This document shows positions 7,477-15,748 of a stretch of 64,000 bases of DNA, in pieces. The notes under the pieces were generated by a model. The model did no database searches. It saw nothing but the letters and a program-made list of their open reading frames with translations, and was not told the DNA's origin. Position numbers and translations under genes: made by a program. Each line of letters begins with the position of its first letter. Positions within the stretch are counted from its first letter, which is position 1. Source of the DNA: Murimonas intestini (lineage in GTDB: Bacteria; Bacillota; Clostridia; Lachnospirales; Lachnospiraceae); NCBI RefSeq assembly GCF_024622195.1, contig NZ_JANKBI010000009.1, positions 130,371-194,370 on the forward strand, in the 5' to 3' direction.

Positions 7477-8313
7477 TTATATCCCATAATACCGCAGTAT
7501 AGCTCCCGCCATATACTCAGAGCTGCCCTCTCCATAGACACTGTCATTTGCCGCTCTGAGTTTTTCATCCTTCAGGTAACCATCCGCCATTTCCGTCAGC
7601 AGCGCCCTAGCGTTATCCAGCCGGAACATTTTCTTATAACATTCCGCCAGCCTGCTTATCAGCTGTTTCTCCTTCTCTGAACCGCCTGAGTCCTTTATCA
7701 TGTAAAGCTCTCTGCAAATTTCATCATTTTCCCTCTGGTACCTGCTCATATCTGACGGCTGTGCTGTGGCTGATTCCAGCGCCTTCTCTTTACTGCCATA
7801 CAGTCTCATCAGTTCCGCACCCGTCTTCTCATCCTTCAGATTCCCGGAAAATGTCTCCCTCCATTTTTCAATGCTGCCGTCCCCGTATCTCTCTACTAAT
7901 CTCTCAAATTCCTCCCGGGGCATATTCTCCTGGATATGGTCCAGTATCATGTCGATCTCTTCCTCTTTAAATGCTTCAAAACTCATAGTATTCGCTCCTT
8001 CCATCACGTCTGTGATCAGCTCGATGATCCCGTCCAGGTGGTTTCTCTTTCTTTCCAGAAGGGATCTCTGGGCTGCCAGGGCACATGTTCTGTCATAAGC
8101 CGGGTTTTCCATTATATCTTTAATGTCCACCAATGGAATTTCCAGTTCTCTGTAGAACATGATCTGCTGCAGCCTCCCTATAGCCTCATTGTCATACAGG
8201 CGGTAGCCTGCATCTGTCAGCTGTGTCGGTTTCAGCAGTCCTATTTCGTCATAGTACCGCAGTGTCCTTATACTAACTCCGGTGATTTCCGACACTTCCT
8301 TTACTGTCTTCAT
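7477..8313 (-). CDS. MerR regulator with TipAS drug-binding domain
   Basis: The 278-residue protein starts with a MerR helix-turn-helix (TVKEVSEITGVSIRTLRYYD, then EIGLLKP), followed by a coiled coil and a C-terminal TipAS-like domain from about residue 150 (around YGDGSIEKWRETFSG, ending YMAGAILRYYGI). In the TipAL/Mta family this domain binds hydrophobic drugs, and the protein activates its own promoter and an efflux gene. The ribosome site is TAAGGAGGTGAAAG. The 19-bp-spaced promoter directly upstream and the MATE gene directly downstream fit that circuit. Confidence 0.9.
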   Translation of the reverse strand: MKTVKEVSEITGVSIRTLRYYDEIGLLKPTQLTDAGYRLYDNEAIGRLQQIMFYRELEIPLVDIKDIMENPAYDRTCALAAQRSLLERKRNHLDGIIELITDVMEGANTMSFEAFKEEEIDMILDHIQENMPREEFERLVERYGDGSIEKWRETFSGNLKDEKTGAELMRLYGSKEKALESATAQPSDMSRYQRENDEICRELYMIKDSGGSEKEKQLISRLAECYKKMFRLDNARALLTEMADGYLKDEKLRAANDSVYGEGSSEYMAGAILRYYGI

Positions 8314-8333
8314 CTTTCACCTCCTTAGAGGAC

Positions 8334-8364
8334 ATGGTAATCCCTGACGTTGCGTGAGAGTCAA
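8334..8364 (-). promoter_or_regulatory. MerR-type autoregulated promoter
   Basis: On the minus strand TTGACT (8359-8364) and TACCAT (8334-8339) are 19 bp apart. An imperfect dyad, CTCTCACG-caa-CGTCAGGG, lies in the spacer. This is the signature of promoters activated by TipAL/Mta-type MerR proteins. Confidence 0.7.
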
Positions 8365-8404
8365 GGCGAATTTTATATCTTTTATATCTTGCTGCAAATA
8401 ACCG

Positions 8405-8977
8405 TTAAATCTTATTTATCTCATCTTCACAAGAACGCATGGCCCGGATCGTCATTTCAAAAAGTTTATCAAGCTCCCATCCAAGCTGGTCAGCCCCCTG
8501 CCGTATAATATCCCTGGAACAGCCTGCTGCAAAACGTTTATCCTTGAATTTTTTCTTGAGGCTGGAAACTTCCATATCCATGACACTTTTGGATGGGCGC
8601 ATCTTGGCCGCAGCTCCGATCAGCCCTGTCAGTTCATCCGCTGCAAAAAGGATCTTTTCCATCTCATGCTCCGGTTTCACGTCTACAGTGATTCCATAGC
8701 CATGGCTGCAAACAGCATGGATCAGTTCATCACTTGAACCGATTTCTTTTAACAGCTCCGGGGCCTTTATACAGTGCTCATCCGGATATTTTTCAAAATC
8801 CACATCGTGGAGAAGTCCCACCAGTCCCCAGAATTCCTCGTCCTCACCATATCCCAGCTCCCTGGCGTACCAGCGCATCACACCTTCAACTGTCAGGGCG
8901 TGTACCATGTGGAATTCATCCTGATTATACTTCTTCAGCAGGTCCATGGCCTGTTCTCTTGTTATATCTGCATGCAT
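8405..8977 (-). CDS. HD-domain protein, putative metal-dependent phosphohydrolase
   Basis: The start at 8977 follows AAGGAGG with 8-base spacing; an earlier in-frame start overlaps the ribosome site. The 190-residue protein carries H26, the HD pair H57-D58 in LVGLLHDVDFEKYP, H68 and a later HGYG. These are the ligands of HD-superfamily hydrolases acting on nucleotides or phosphoesters. No second catalytic domain is present. It lies 37 bases downstream of the AEC carrier on the same strand and is probably co-transcribed. Substrate not predictable. Confidence 0.8.
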   Translation of the reverse strand: MHADITREQAMDLLKKYNQDEFHMVHALTVEGVMRWYARELGYGEDEEFWGLVGLLHDVDFEKYPDEHCIKAPELLKEIGSSDELIHAVCSHGYGITVDVKPEHEMEKILFAADELTGLIGAAAKMRPSKSVMDMEVSSLKKKFKDKRFAAGCSRDIIRQGADQLGWELDKLFEMTIRAMRSCEDEINKI

Positions 8978-9014
8978 TTTATTTTCCTCCTTATACACGG
9001 TTAATTTGTTATTT

Positions 9015-9938
9015 TTAATTCAATCCCATAATTCCAAGCAATATTGTAATAATCACCAGACTGAAAAGTATAGATATGCTGTTTGCACAGCTGGCCAGCC
9101 CCTCATCTCCTCCGCACATGCCTATGTAGGCCGGGGAGACAGCGCTCATAGGCGCAAAACATAAAAGGGCCAGTGTCTGCCGGATCACCAGATCAAAAGG
9201 CAGAAAAAAGTAAAAGATAAGCGCACATACGGCGGCAAAAATATGGCGAAGCCCCAGCAGGCGTATGATCTCCTTTATGTATTCTTTCTTCAGCTCCAGG
9301 TGGAACAGCAGCCCCAGCATCAGCATGGCTATGAATGTATTGGCGCTGGCCATAGGGTTTACCAGGGTCAGGACGGCATCCGGCAGCTGCAGGCCCATAA
9401 CTGACAGTGTAAACATAACGACATATGTAACAAGCGGAGGGCTGGATATAAGACGTTTCGCGAATGACTTCAGATTCAGCCCCCTCCTGTTTTCTGAGGT
9501 ATATTCGGCAACAAATGCATATGTTCCCCCTGTACACATGATGCTGTTTCCCACATCAAACATGCAGGCGGTGACACTGCCAAGCGCCGGAAGAAAGCTC
9601 TGCACAAAGGGGAGGCAGAACGCGCCGATATTAAAGGCCGGAAGACAGAGCATATTGAGCGCCTGCTCACCTCGTGTCCTGTGTCTTGTAATAAGAGCGC
9701 CTGCAGCGATCATGATCACATTGGCAATTATGCCAAGCAGTGCTATCAGCACCATCTCCGCACCTATGTCAGTGATAGCGGAAAAGTTTGTAATGATCGC
9801 AGCCGGCAGGGTGATATATATTAAAAATTTCTTGACAGCATCCCCGGCATTGCTGCTTACAAGCCCTGAAGACCGCATGACAATACCGATAACAATGACA
9901 AGAGTAAAAGAAAAAGCCCGCAGCAGTACGGAAGTCAT
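9015..9938 (-). CDS. AEC (auxin efflux carrier)-family transporter
   Basis: The start is ATG 9938, just after AAAGGAGGCAGAAT. The 307-residue, roughly 10-helix protein has the two-part AEC layout with the helix break around NSIMCTGGTYAF and the C-terminal MSAVSPAYIGMCGG..LASCANSISILFSLV. AEC carriers in Firmicutes move malate and other organic anions or act as permeases for unknown acids. The HD gene follows closely. Substrate unknown. Confidence 0.85.
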   Translation of the reverse strand: MTSVLLRAFSFTLVIVIGIVMRSSGLVSSNAGDAVKKFLIYITLPAAIITNFSAITDIGAEMVLIALLGIIANVIMIAAGALITRHRTRGEQALNMLCLPAFNIGAFCLPFVQSFLPALGSVTACMFDVGNSIMCTGGTYAFVAEYTSENRRGLNLKSFAKRLISSPPLVTYVVMFTLSVMGLQLPDAVLTLVNPMASANTFIAMLMLGLLFHLELKKEYIKEIIRLLGLRHIFAAVCALIFYFFLPFDLVIRQTLALLCFAPMSAVSPAYIGMCGGDEGLASCANSISILFSLVIITILLGIMGLN

Positions 9939-9980
9939 ATTCTGCCTCCTTTGGTCCTTGAAGAATTTTTTGAAAATCCA

Positions 9981-10009
9981 TTGACATTCAAACACTGATA
10001 TGATAAAAT
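9981..10009 (+). promoter_or_regulatory. Promoter of tRNA-Thr
   Basis: TTGACA (9981-9986) and TAAAAT (10004-10009) are 17 bp apart, 29 bases before the tRNA. It is divergent from the AEC gene. Confidence 0.75.
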
Positions 10010-10038
10010 TTCTAATCGTAGCAGTTCATTTGCTATAA

Positions 10039-10111
10039 GCTGTTGTGGCACAGTCGGTAGCGCACCTCATTGGTAGTGAGGAGGTCACGGGTTCGATTCC
10101 CGTCAACAGCT
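10039..10111 (+). tRNA. tRNA-Thr (anticodon GGT)
   Basis: Acceptor arms GCTGTTG/CAACAGC are perfect, the anticodon stem CCTCA/TGAGG holds loop TTGGTAG, the T-arm is ACGGGTTCGATTCCCGT, and the discriminator is T. CCA is not encoded. A partial copy of its 3' half lies at 10516-10557. Confidence 0.95.
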
Positions 10112-10130
10112 TTGATATCATTGGGAATTA

Positions 10131-10173
10131 GGGCCTTTCGAGGAAGACATCTTCGAGAGGCCTTAAATATCTT
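10131..10173 (+). terminator. Hairpin terminator after tRNA-Thr
   Basis: Arms GGCCTTTCGA..AGA and TCTTCGAGAGGCC are followed by TTAAATATCTT. The T-run is poor, so termination may be weak. Confidence 0.5.
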
Positions 10174-10175
10174 CC

Positions 10176-10203
10176 TTTACATTCAAAGAATTTATGCTAT
10201 AAT
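10176..10203 (+). promoter_or_regulatory. Promoter of the second antisense antitoxin RNA
   Basis: TTTACA (10176-10181) and TATAAT (10198-10203) are 16 bp apart with an extended -10 (TGCTATAAT). The spacing and extended -10 are the same as at 2955-2982. Confidence 0.7.
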
Positions 10204-10209
10204 AAAGAT

Positions 10210-10301
10210 AGAAACAGGAGCAACCGCCCACAAAGTGGTTAGCCTCTAAGTGGACATAAGCCTACCTCGACTGCCAAGTACAAAGGTAGGCTTATTTATT
10301 T
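10210..10301 (+). ncRNA. Antisense RNA antitoxin (RatA-like), second locus
   Basis: The RNA would run from about 10210 through the hairpin AAGCCTACC/GGTAGGCTT (10259-10293) and stop in TTATTTATTTTTG. Its 3' end is complementary to the stop and 3' untranslated region of the toxin at 10296-10391. Ends are inferred. Confidence 0.55.
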
Positions 10302-10391
10302 TTGCTTGTTATTCCTATCTATATAGGCAAGCAGTGCAATGAGAAAAGTACCGCCCAAAAACAAAAGGCTGAGAACTTCATATGTATTCAT
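10296..10391 (-). CDS. Holin-like toxin peptide of a type I toxin-antitoxin locus (31 aa)
   Basis: ATG 10391 follows GAGGGGAGGTGGTGCGG and encodes MNTYEVLSLLFLGGTFLIAL followed by LAYIDRNNKQK: one membrane helix and a basic tail, a clear match to the putative holin-like toxin (TxpA/Hol_Tox) pattern. Longer in-frame starts upstream are rejected. Its promoter is at 10465-10493. The hairpin and antisense RNA at its 3' end complete a txpA/ratA-type locus. The whole locus lies between tRNA-Thr and a duplicated tRNA-Thr 3' fragment. Confidence 0.8.
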   Translation of the reverse strand: MNTYEVLSLLFLGGTFLIALLAYIDRNNKQK

Positions 10392-10464
10392 CCGCACCAC
10401 CTCCCCTCTTTTGTAAAGTATGGGAGGCTGACCACCTTGTTGTACACGATTGCTCCATAAATAA

Positions 10465-10493
10465 ATAATACCATAGCAAAGGTAATAATACAA
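10465..10493 (-). promoter_or_regulatory. Promoter of the second holin-like toxin
   Basis: On the minus strand TTGTAT (10488-10493) and TATTAT (10465-10470) are 17 bp apart. The leader is about 70 nt. Confidence 0.6.
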
Positions 10494-10515
10494 TCATGTA
10501 ACGCATGTGAACTTT

Positions 10516-10557
10516 TTGGGTAATGAGAAGGTCACGGTTCAATTCCCGTCAACACCT
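10516..10557 (+). repeat. Partial copy of the tRNA-Thr 3' half (attachment-site-like scar)
   Basis: About 36 of 42 aligned bases match tRNA-Thr 10070-10111 with one gap, in the same orientation, including GAAGGTCACGG and ATTCCCGTCAACA. The 5' half of a tRNA is missing. A broken 3' copy downstream of an intact tRNA is what integration at a tRNA leaves behind. The copy overlaps the 3' end of sigH and encodes its last seven residues. Confidence 0.75.
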
Positions 10558-11143
10558 TCTTCCTGATCCTCTGCAGGGCATTATCAATGGATTTTTGTGT
10601 CTTTCCCATTATACTTCCTATCTCTGCATAGTCCTTTCCCTCCAGATAGAGGCTCAGCACCTCCCTCTCGTAGAGGCTGAGGCTTTTCTTCAGCTCTTCC
10701 TCCATCATCCGGGCATTCTCCTGACCGATCACAAGTTCCTCCGGATTATCCAGGCCCGAAGAGGCCAGAACCTCCTGAAGGGGTATCTCACGCTCATCCT
10801 GGCTGACTGTCCCCGAGTACAGGGATATATATGTATTAAGAGGAACGTGCTTCTGTCTGTTAGATGCCTGTATGGCGCTGTAAAGCTGCCGTGAGATGCA
10901 CATATCCGCAAAACTCCTGAAGGAAGCCTCCTTTGCCTGGTCAAAATCCCGGATGGCTTTAAAAAGGCCTATCATTCCCTCCTGGATCAGGTCGTCATTA
11001 TCTCCGCCCATGAGATACAAAGCCCTGGCCTTTTTCCTGACCAGGTGCTTGTATTTCTCCATGATATGATCGATAATCTCCGCATTACCTTCTTTGGCCT
11101 GCACAAGCAGTTCCTCATCGGCACAATCATCATATCTGCCCAT
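10532..11143 (-). CDS. sigH: RNA polymerase sigma-H factor
   Basis: The 203-residue sigma-70 family protein has region 2 (DNDDLIQEGMIGLFKAIRDF, then SFADMCISRQLYSAI) and a region 4 helix-turn-helix (YLEGKDYAEIGSIMGKTQKS). Length and sequence fit SigH, which directs transition-state, competence and early sporulation genes in Firmicutes. It is the last gene of the cysS-mrnC-rlmB-sigH block, a conserved order in Clostridia, and starts one base from the rlmB stop. Its final residues VLTGIEP are encoded by the tRNA-Thr-like scar, so the natural 3' end appears to have been replaced. Confidence 0.9.
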   Translation of the reverse strand: MGRYDDCADEELLVQAKEGNAEIIDHIMEKYKHLVRKKARALYLMGGDNDDLIQEGMIGLFKAIRDFDQAKEASFRSFADMCISRQLYSAIQASNRQKHVPLNTYISLYSGTVSQDEREIPLQEVLASSGLDNPEELVIGQENARMMEEELKKSLSLYEREVLSLYLEGKDYAEIGSIMGKTQKSIDNALQRIRKKVLTGIEP

Positions 11144-11884
11144 CTACGACATCCTCTGGCGCACGATCTCATATGCCAGCACGCCTGCTGCTACAGAAGC
11201 ATTCAATGAATCAATATCTCCCTTCATTGGAATGGATGCCACAAAATCACATCTCTCCTTAACCAGCCGGCTGACCCCTTCTCCTTCACTGCCGATCACA
11301 AGCCCTATGGGGCCTTTCAGATTCAGGCTGTACATCACCTCGCCGCCCATATCTGCGCAGACGAACCAGAGCCCTTTCTCCTTCAGTTCTTCAATAACTG
11401 CCGAGAGATTTGTCACCTTTGCCACAGGCGTATAATTCAATGCCCCTGCCGACGTCCTTGCCACAGTGGCCGTCAGTCCCACTGCCCGGCGCTTCGGTAT
11501 AATGACTCCGTGGGCACCTGCCAGATTCGCAGTCCTGATGATGGCCCCCAGATTATGGGGATCTTCAATATTATCCAGCAAAAACAGAAACGGCGGTTCT
11601 CCTTTTTCCTCAGCCAGCTTCAGCATATCCTCTACCTCAGCATATTCATATGCAGCGGCATAGGCTATGACGCCCTGATGCTTTCCTGTCTCAGACATCT
11701 GGTCAAGTCTTTCCTTTGCCACATAGCTGAGCAGGGTATCCTGTTTCTTAGCTTCTCTTATAATAGAGCGCACCGGGCCGTCCTGGCATCCGTCCAGCAC
11801 AAAAAGCTTGTCTATGGTCTTTCCTGAACGGTAAGCTTCCATGACAGCATTGCGCCCCTCTATAGTCAGTTCTTCGTATCTCAT
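11144..11884 (-). CDS. rlmB: 23S rRNA (guanosine-2'-O-)-methyltransferase RlmB (TrmH family)
   Basis: The 246-residue SPOUT methyltransferase has the three family motifs: LDNIEDPHNLGAIIRTA, GLVIGSEGEGVSRLV and SLNASVAAGVLAYE. An N-terminal RNA-binding domain (EGRNAVMEAYRSGKTIDKLFV) precedes them. RlmB uses S-adenosylmethionine to methylate the 2'-O of G2251 (E. coli numbering) in the 23S rRNA P loop. Its start overlaps the mrnC stop by 4 bases (ATGA), so the genes are translationally coupled. Confidence 0.93.
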   Translation of the reverse strand: MRYEELTIEGRNAVMEAYRSGKTIDKLFVLDGCQDGPVRSIIREAKKQDTLLSYVAKERLDQMSETGKHQGVIAYAAAYEYAEVEDMLKLAEEKGEPPFLFLLDNIEDPHNLGAIIRTANLAGAHGVIIPKRRAVGLTATVARTSAGALNYTPVAKVTNLSAVIEELKEKGLWFVCADMGGEVMYSLNLKGPIGLVIGSEGEGVSRLVKERCDFVASIPMKGDIDSLNASVAAGVLAYEIVRQRMS

Positions 11885-12321
11885 CCTTCTTCTCCTTTAT
11901 CCAGCCCGGCCTTTACCAGCTCTACGATACGCCCCATATCACCCCTGAGGTACAGAAAGCCCATCAGGGCTTCCAGGCCCGTAGCCTTTCTGTATTCCAG
12001 CACAGACGCGTTTTTGGCCGTAGAAAACGATTTTGCATTGCGGCCTCTTTTATATATCTGTTCTTCCTCCCCGCCAAGCAGCGGCAGTATCCTCTCAATC
12101 ATTTCCGCCTGGGCAGGCGCCTTCACGATCTGGCTTGTCCTTTTATGCAGCTTGTGGGGCGGGCAGTTTCCCCGCTCCACAACTAAAGTCCGTATGATCA
12201 GATCATAGACAGCATCTCCTATGTAGGCCAGCGTCAAAGGTGAATATGTCCTGATATCCACCTCCCCCATCTGAAATTCTTCCTTCAGATAGGCCGCCAG
12301 GGATTCTATGCCCTTTTCCAT
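11881..12321 (-). CDS. mrnC: Mini-ribonuclease III
   Basis: The 146-residue protein is an RNase III catalytic domain without a double-stranded RNA-binding domain. The motif LTLAYIGDAVYDLIIRT carries the conserved acidic site, and RGRNAKSFSTAKNASVLEYR is typical of MrnC. The enzyme matures 23S rRNA ends in Firmicutes. It overlaps the end of cysS by 16 bases and the start of rlmB by 4. Confidence 0.93.
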   Translation of the reverse strand: MEKGIESLAAYLKEEFQMGEVDIRTYSPLTLAYIGDAVYDLIIRTLVVERGNCPPHKLHKRTSQIVKAPAQAEMIERILPLLGGEEEQIYKRGRNAKSFSTAKNASVLEYRKATGLEALMGFLYLRGDMGRIVELVKAGLDKGEEG

Positions 12322-13712
12322 TTCACACCTTCTCTTGTATCCTCCAGGATGATCCCCTTCTCCAGCAGCAGGTTCCTGATCTCATCCGCCTTCGCAAAAT
12401 CCTTTGCTTTTCTGGCAGTCTGGCGGTCCTCAATCAGCTTTTCAATATCCTGATCCAGCATCTCCTCTTTCTTCTCCACAATGAGTCCCAGGATATCGCT
12501 CAGGGCTGTAACCCTATCCAGCACAGCCTGGATATAAGCTTTTGAATTCTCCCCACCCACCGTGGTATTTGCAAACCTCACCAGCTCAAAAATAGCTGAG
12601 ATAGCATCTGCTGTATTAAAATCGTCATCCATTGCCTCATCGAATTTTTTCTCAAAGGCATCCAGCTCTGTAAGTCCTGCTGCTTCCTCCGGCTTTAATT
12701 CCTCAGTTTTGGCAGCCTCCTTTAAAAACTTCAGATTCTCCACTGCTGTCACGATACGCTCAAGTGCATTCTTGGATGACTCCATAAGTTCCGCGCTGAA
12801 ATTAAGCGGGCTTCTGTAGTGGGCGCTGAGCATAAAGAAACGCAATACCTGGAGGTCATATTTCTCACCGATCTCACGGACAGTAAAGAAATTGCCCAGA
12901 GATTTTGACATCTTTTTATTATCAATATTCAAGAATGCATTGTGCATCCAGTAGCGCGCAAAATGTCTGCCATTGCATGCCTCGCTCTGTGCGATCTCAT
13001 TTTCATGATGGGGGAATACGAGATCCTCGCCGCCTGCATGTATATCTATCTCTTCTCCCAGGTATTTCTTTGACATTACTGAGCACTCAATATGCCAACC
13101 CGGCCGCCCTGCGCTCCATGGTGAATCCCATGCCGGTTCTCCCTCTTTTTTTGGTTTCCAGAGAACAAAATCCAGCGGATCCTCCTTCTGGTCTTCTCCT
13201 GATACGAGCAGAGAGCGGTTCCCCGACCTCAGATCCTCCAGGTTCTTGTGAGAGAGCTTTCCATATTCTTCAAACTTTCTTGTCCTGAAATACACTGTGC
13301 CGTTTACGTTGTATGCATACCCCTTCTCTATCAGATCAGAGATCATCTCTATCATACCGCCGATCTCCTGGGTAGCCAGAGGATGCGTGGTAGCCGGCTT
13401 CACATTCATGTCTGCCATATCCTTCTTGCACTCCGCAATATAACGCTGTGCCACTTCCTCAGACGTCACACCTTCTTCAATGGCTTTGGCAATAATCTTA
13501 TCATCCACATCTGTAAAGTTGGATACATAATTTACATCATATCCTTTATGCTCCATATATCGTCTTACTGTATCAAATACGATCATGGGCCGTGCATTTC
13601 CTATATGGATAAAATTATAAACTGTAGGTCCGCAGACATACATGCTGACATGTCCGGGCTCCAATGGAATAAATTCTTCCTTCTGTTTTGTCAATGTATT
13701 ATATATTTTCAT
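12306..13712 (-). CDS. cysS: Cysteinyl-tRNA synthetase
   Basis: The start is ATG 13712, after GGAGGAAGAGAGG; the open frame extends upstream, but only through the repeat element. The 468-residue class I synthetase has the zinc ligand CGPTVYN, the HIGH motif HIGNARP, the WHIECS segment and KMSKSLGN. It charges tRNA-Cys. It heads the cysS-mrnC-rlmB-sigH operon behind the promoter at 13811-13839. A palindromic repeat copy sits in its leader. Confidence 0.95.
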   Translation of the reverse strand: MKIYNTLTKQKEEFIPLEPGHVSMYVCGPTVYNFIHIGNARPMIVFDTVRRYMEHKGYDVNYVSNFTDVDDKIIAKAIEEGVTSEEVAQRYIAECKKDMADMNVKPATTHPLATQEIGGMIEMISDLIEKGYAYNVNGTVYFRTRKFEEYGKLSHKNLEDLRSGNRSLLVSGEDQKEDPLDFVLWKPKKEGEPAWDSPWSAGRPGWHIECSVMSKKYLGEEIDIHAGGEDLVFPHHENEIAQSEACNGRHFARYWMHNAFLNIDNKKMSKSLGNFFTVREIGEKYDLQVLRFFMLSAHYRSPLNFSAELMESSKNALERIVTAVENLKFLKEAAKTEELKPEEAAGLTELDAFEKKFDEAMDDDFNTADAISAIFELVRFANTTVGGENSKAYIQAVLDRVTALSDILGLIVEKKEEMLDQDIEKLIEDRQTARKAKDFAKADEIRNLLLEKGIILEDTREGVKWKRA

Positions 13713-13755
13713 CTCTTTTTTCCTCTCTTCCTCCTGCCGCCCGGCAAGAAATACA

Positions 13756-13798
13756 TTACTGTTCACTCCGACCAGTAACACACTCCGCGGCCAGTAAC
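13756..13798 (-). repeat. Dispersed palindrome copy in the cysS leader
   Basis: On the minus strand it reads GTTACTGGCCGCGGAGTGTG followed by TTACTGGTCGGAGTGAACAG. This matches the copy at 571-610 except that two bases in the palindrome centre are missing. It lies between the promoter and the cysS ribosome site, so it is transcribed. Confidence 0.6.
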
Positions 13799-13810
13799 AG
13801 ATATGGAACT

Positions 13811-13839
13811 AGTCTATGCAATATTTTTCTGTTTGTCAA
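13811..13839 (-). promoter_or_regulatory. Promoter of the cysS operon
   Basis: On the minus strand TTGACA (13834-13839) and TAGACT (13811-13816) are 17 bp apart. Confidence 0.7.
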
Positions 13840-13850
13840 TAGGGATCACG

Positions 13851-15023
13851 TCACACTGTCTCATCCAGAAAAATTTTTTTAGATTTAAATATCTCTTCTC
13901 CAAGCCTGGCCGCTGAGACGACGGGTGCCCCCTTCTCCCTGGCCTCCCTGTGGGTGACTCTCCTGCAGCTGCTCCCTGTGCTTCCCAGGGTACAGTAATA
14001 TGCCCCGGAGTTCTGGACCAAAAGCTCATCCTCCACAATCACATAGAAGGAAACCTGCTTCTTTGTCCTAAGGGATTCCATCAGAGTCTCCAGATGGACG
14101 ATCCTGCCCATCATGAGCGGCACATCTTCTATATCAGCGCTGTATTCTTCTGCCAGTACACATTCCAGATCATCCCCGAAATCCAGAAGCCTTATCTTTT
14201 CACAGGAATCCAGCCATCCGGCAGCAGCCTCCAAAAGCAGGCCCAGCAGTTCTTTCCTGGCAGCAGGCTCCCTTATTTCCACAAGCCCGTCCTCCGGGTG
14301 AACAGCCTTATCAGGAGCGAGAAAATAACCTGCCAGGCCGCTGCCATCCTTCATAAGAACTATCCTGCCGTTCTCACTCACCTGCTCCTTTAACAGCCGC
14401 TCACAATACTGTGTGCTCCGCACAGCATATATATCATAATTATTTTCCAGATACTGTCCTGAAAACGATGACAAAGCCTCGAGATCCCCTGGTCCGGCCA
14501 CGGTGCACCAAAACCTCCCGCTCTCTTCTGCCGCTGTCAGATCCTGACTGCCGTCCACGGAAGAGTGCTCTGTGATCCTGTCTCTTTTCACAACCGCAGT
14601 TTTCCTGCAATTCATATATCTGAATCCAAATGGAGTATATATGGCTTCTGCAGCTGGCATCAGAAATGTAAAGGGTTCTTTTCTCTCATACATTTCTCCC
14701 AGGGATGTCAGGATAAGCTTCTTCATCATTCCCTGATGGCGGCATCTCTCTTTTGTTGCCACTGCCACTATATAATGGTAGTCCATCTCTGAACCGCAGA
14801 CTGAGAGCCTGTATGGATTCAGGTGAAGCATTGACACGATCTCCCCCTCATCCTGATCCTCCCGGGCGCTGTCATACTCTTCTATCACATATATTTCATT
14901 TTCAGATGCCTTACAGTGATAATAATAATCTACAAAGTCCTTGCTGTCCTCAGTAAATATTTCCTCATAAAGCGGCCTCGTCCTCCGGTTCTCATCTTTT
15001 TCCAGCTTCTTCAGTCTCAGCAT
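13851..15023 (-). CDS. GNAT-family N-acetyltransferase, Eis-like
   Basis: The start ATG 15023 is 7 bases after GGAG. The 390-residue protein begins with a GNAT fold: YHYIVAVATKERCRHQGMMK forms beta-4 and the acetyl-CoA pyrophosphate loop, and FTFLMPAAEAIYTPFGFRYM follows. A second GNAT-like half and a C-terminal beta domain after about residue 270 give the Eis-like three-part length. Eis-type enzymes acetylate amines of aminoglycosides or proteins. The substrate here is not predictable. It sits between ispF and the cysS promoter on the same strand. Confidence 0.75.
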   Translation of the reverse strand: MLRLKKLEKDENRRTRPLYEEIFTEDSKDFVDYYYHCKASENEIYVIEEYDSAREDQDEGEIVSMLHLNPYRLSVCGSEMDYHYIVAVATKERCRHQGMMKKLILTSLGEMYERKEPFTFLMPAAEAIYTPFGFRYMNCRKTAVVKRDRITEHSSVDGSQDLTAAEESGRFWCTVAGPGDLEALSSFSGQYLENNYDIYAVRSTQYCERLLKEQVSENGRIVLMKDGSGLAGYFLAPDKAVHPEDGLVEIREPAARKELLGLLLEAAAGWLDSCEKIRLLDFGDDLECVLAEEYSADIEDVPLMMGRIVHLETLMESLRTKKQVSFYVIVEDELLVQNSGAYYCTLGSTGSSCRRVTHREAREKGAPVVSAARLGEEIFKSKKIFLDETV

Positions 15024-15079
15024 ACATGTTCTCCTGACGCACATTTGCCATATAATTATCTTCTTTTATTTTCTTTTAT

Positions 15080-15631
15080 TTACTTCTCTATTTTTCCGCG
15101 GCAGCCGCCGCAGCCGGGGCACCCTCCAAAAGACGCCCTGTCGTCAGCCACCAGGTCCATGATCGGAAGCAGGCAGCATATGGCCTGGGCCGAGATACCC
15201 TCACCAGTGCCTGTAAAACCAAGCCCTTCCTCTGTAGTGGCCTTTATATTGACCCTGTTTTTTTCTATTTTAAGCGCACTGGCTATATTTTCTTCCATCT
15301 GTTCAATATACGGCCTCAGCTTTGGCCGCTGGGCGATGATCGTACCGTCTATATTTTCGATCAGATAGTTGTTTTCCTCCAGCAGCCCTCTCACATGCTC
15401 CAAAAGCGCGATGCTGGAAATACCTCTGTATTTCTCATCTGTATCCGGGAAATGTTTTCCGATATCTCCCAGCGCCGCCGCTCCCAGAAGAGCATCCATG
15501 ACAGCATGCAGTATCACATCTGCATCAGAATGTCCCAGAAGCCCCTTCTCATAGGGGATATCCACCCCTCCTAAAATGAGCCTGCGGCCCTCCACCAATT
15601 TGTGCACATCATATCCCATACCAACCCGCAT
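15080..15631 (-). CDS. ispF: 2-C-methyl-D-erythritol 2,4-cyclodiphosphate synthase with a Cys-rich tail
   Basis: The first 155 residues are a standard IspF: the zinc ligands D8, H10 and H42 (GYDVH, VILHAVMDAL), GHSDADV and the TTEEGLGFTGTGEGI active-site loop. IspF closes the cyclodiphosphate ring in the MEP isoprenoid pathway. The protein is 183 residues, against about 160 in most relatives. The extra end contains GGCPGCGGC (C170, C173, C176), a possible metal or redox site that is not part of the normal fold. Confidence 0.92.
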   Translation of the reverse strand: MRVGMGYDVHKLVEGRRLILGGVDIPYEKGLLGHSDADVILHAVMDALLGAAALGDIGKHFPDTDEKYRGISSIALLEHVRGLLEENNYLIENIDGTIIAQRPKLRPYIEQMEENIASALKIEKNRVNIKATTEEGLGFTGTGEGISAQAICCLLPIMDLVADDRASFGGCPGCGGCRGKIEK

Positions 15632-15748
15632 ATATACACTCCTTCATTTCTCTGCCCCCAGAGGCGGCAGATTCCCTGTTAATTTTCTTGAATGCCTTTA
15701 TTCTAACATGTTTCCCCATTTCTGAAAAGAAAAACGTGCAATCTAAAA

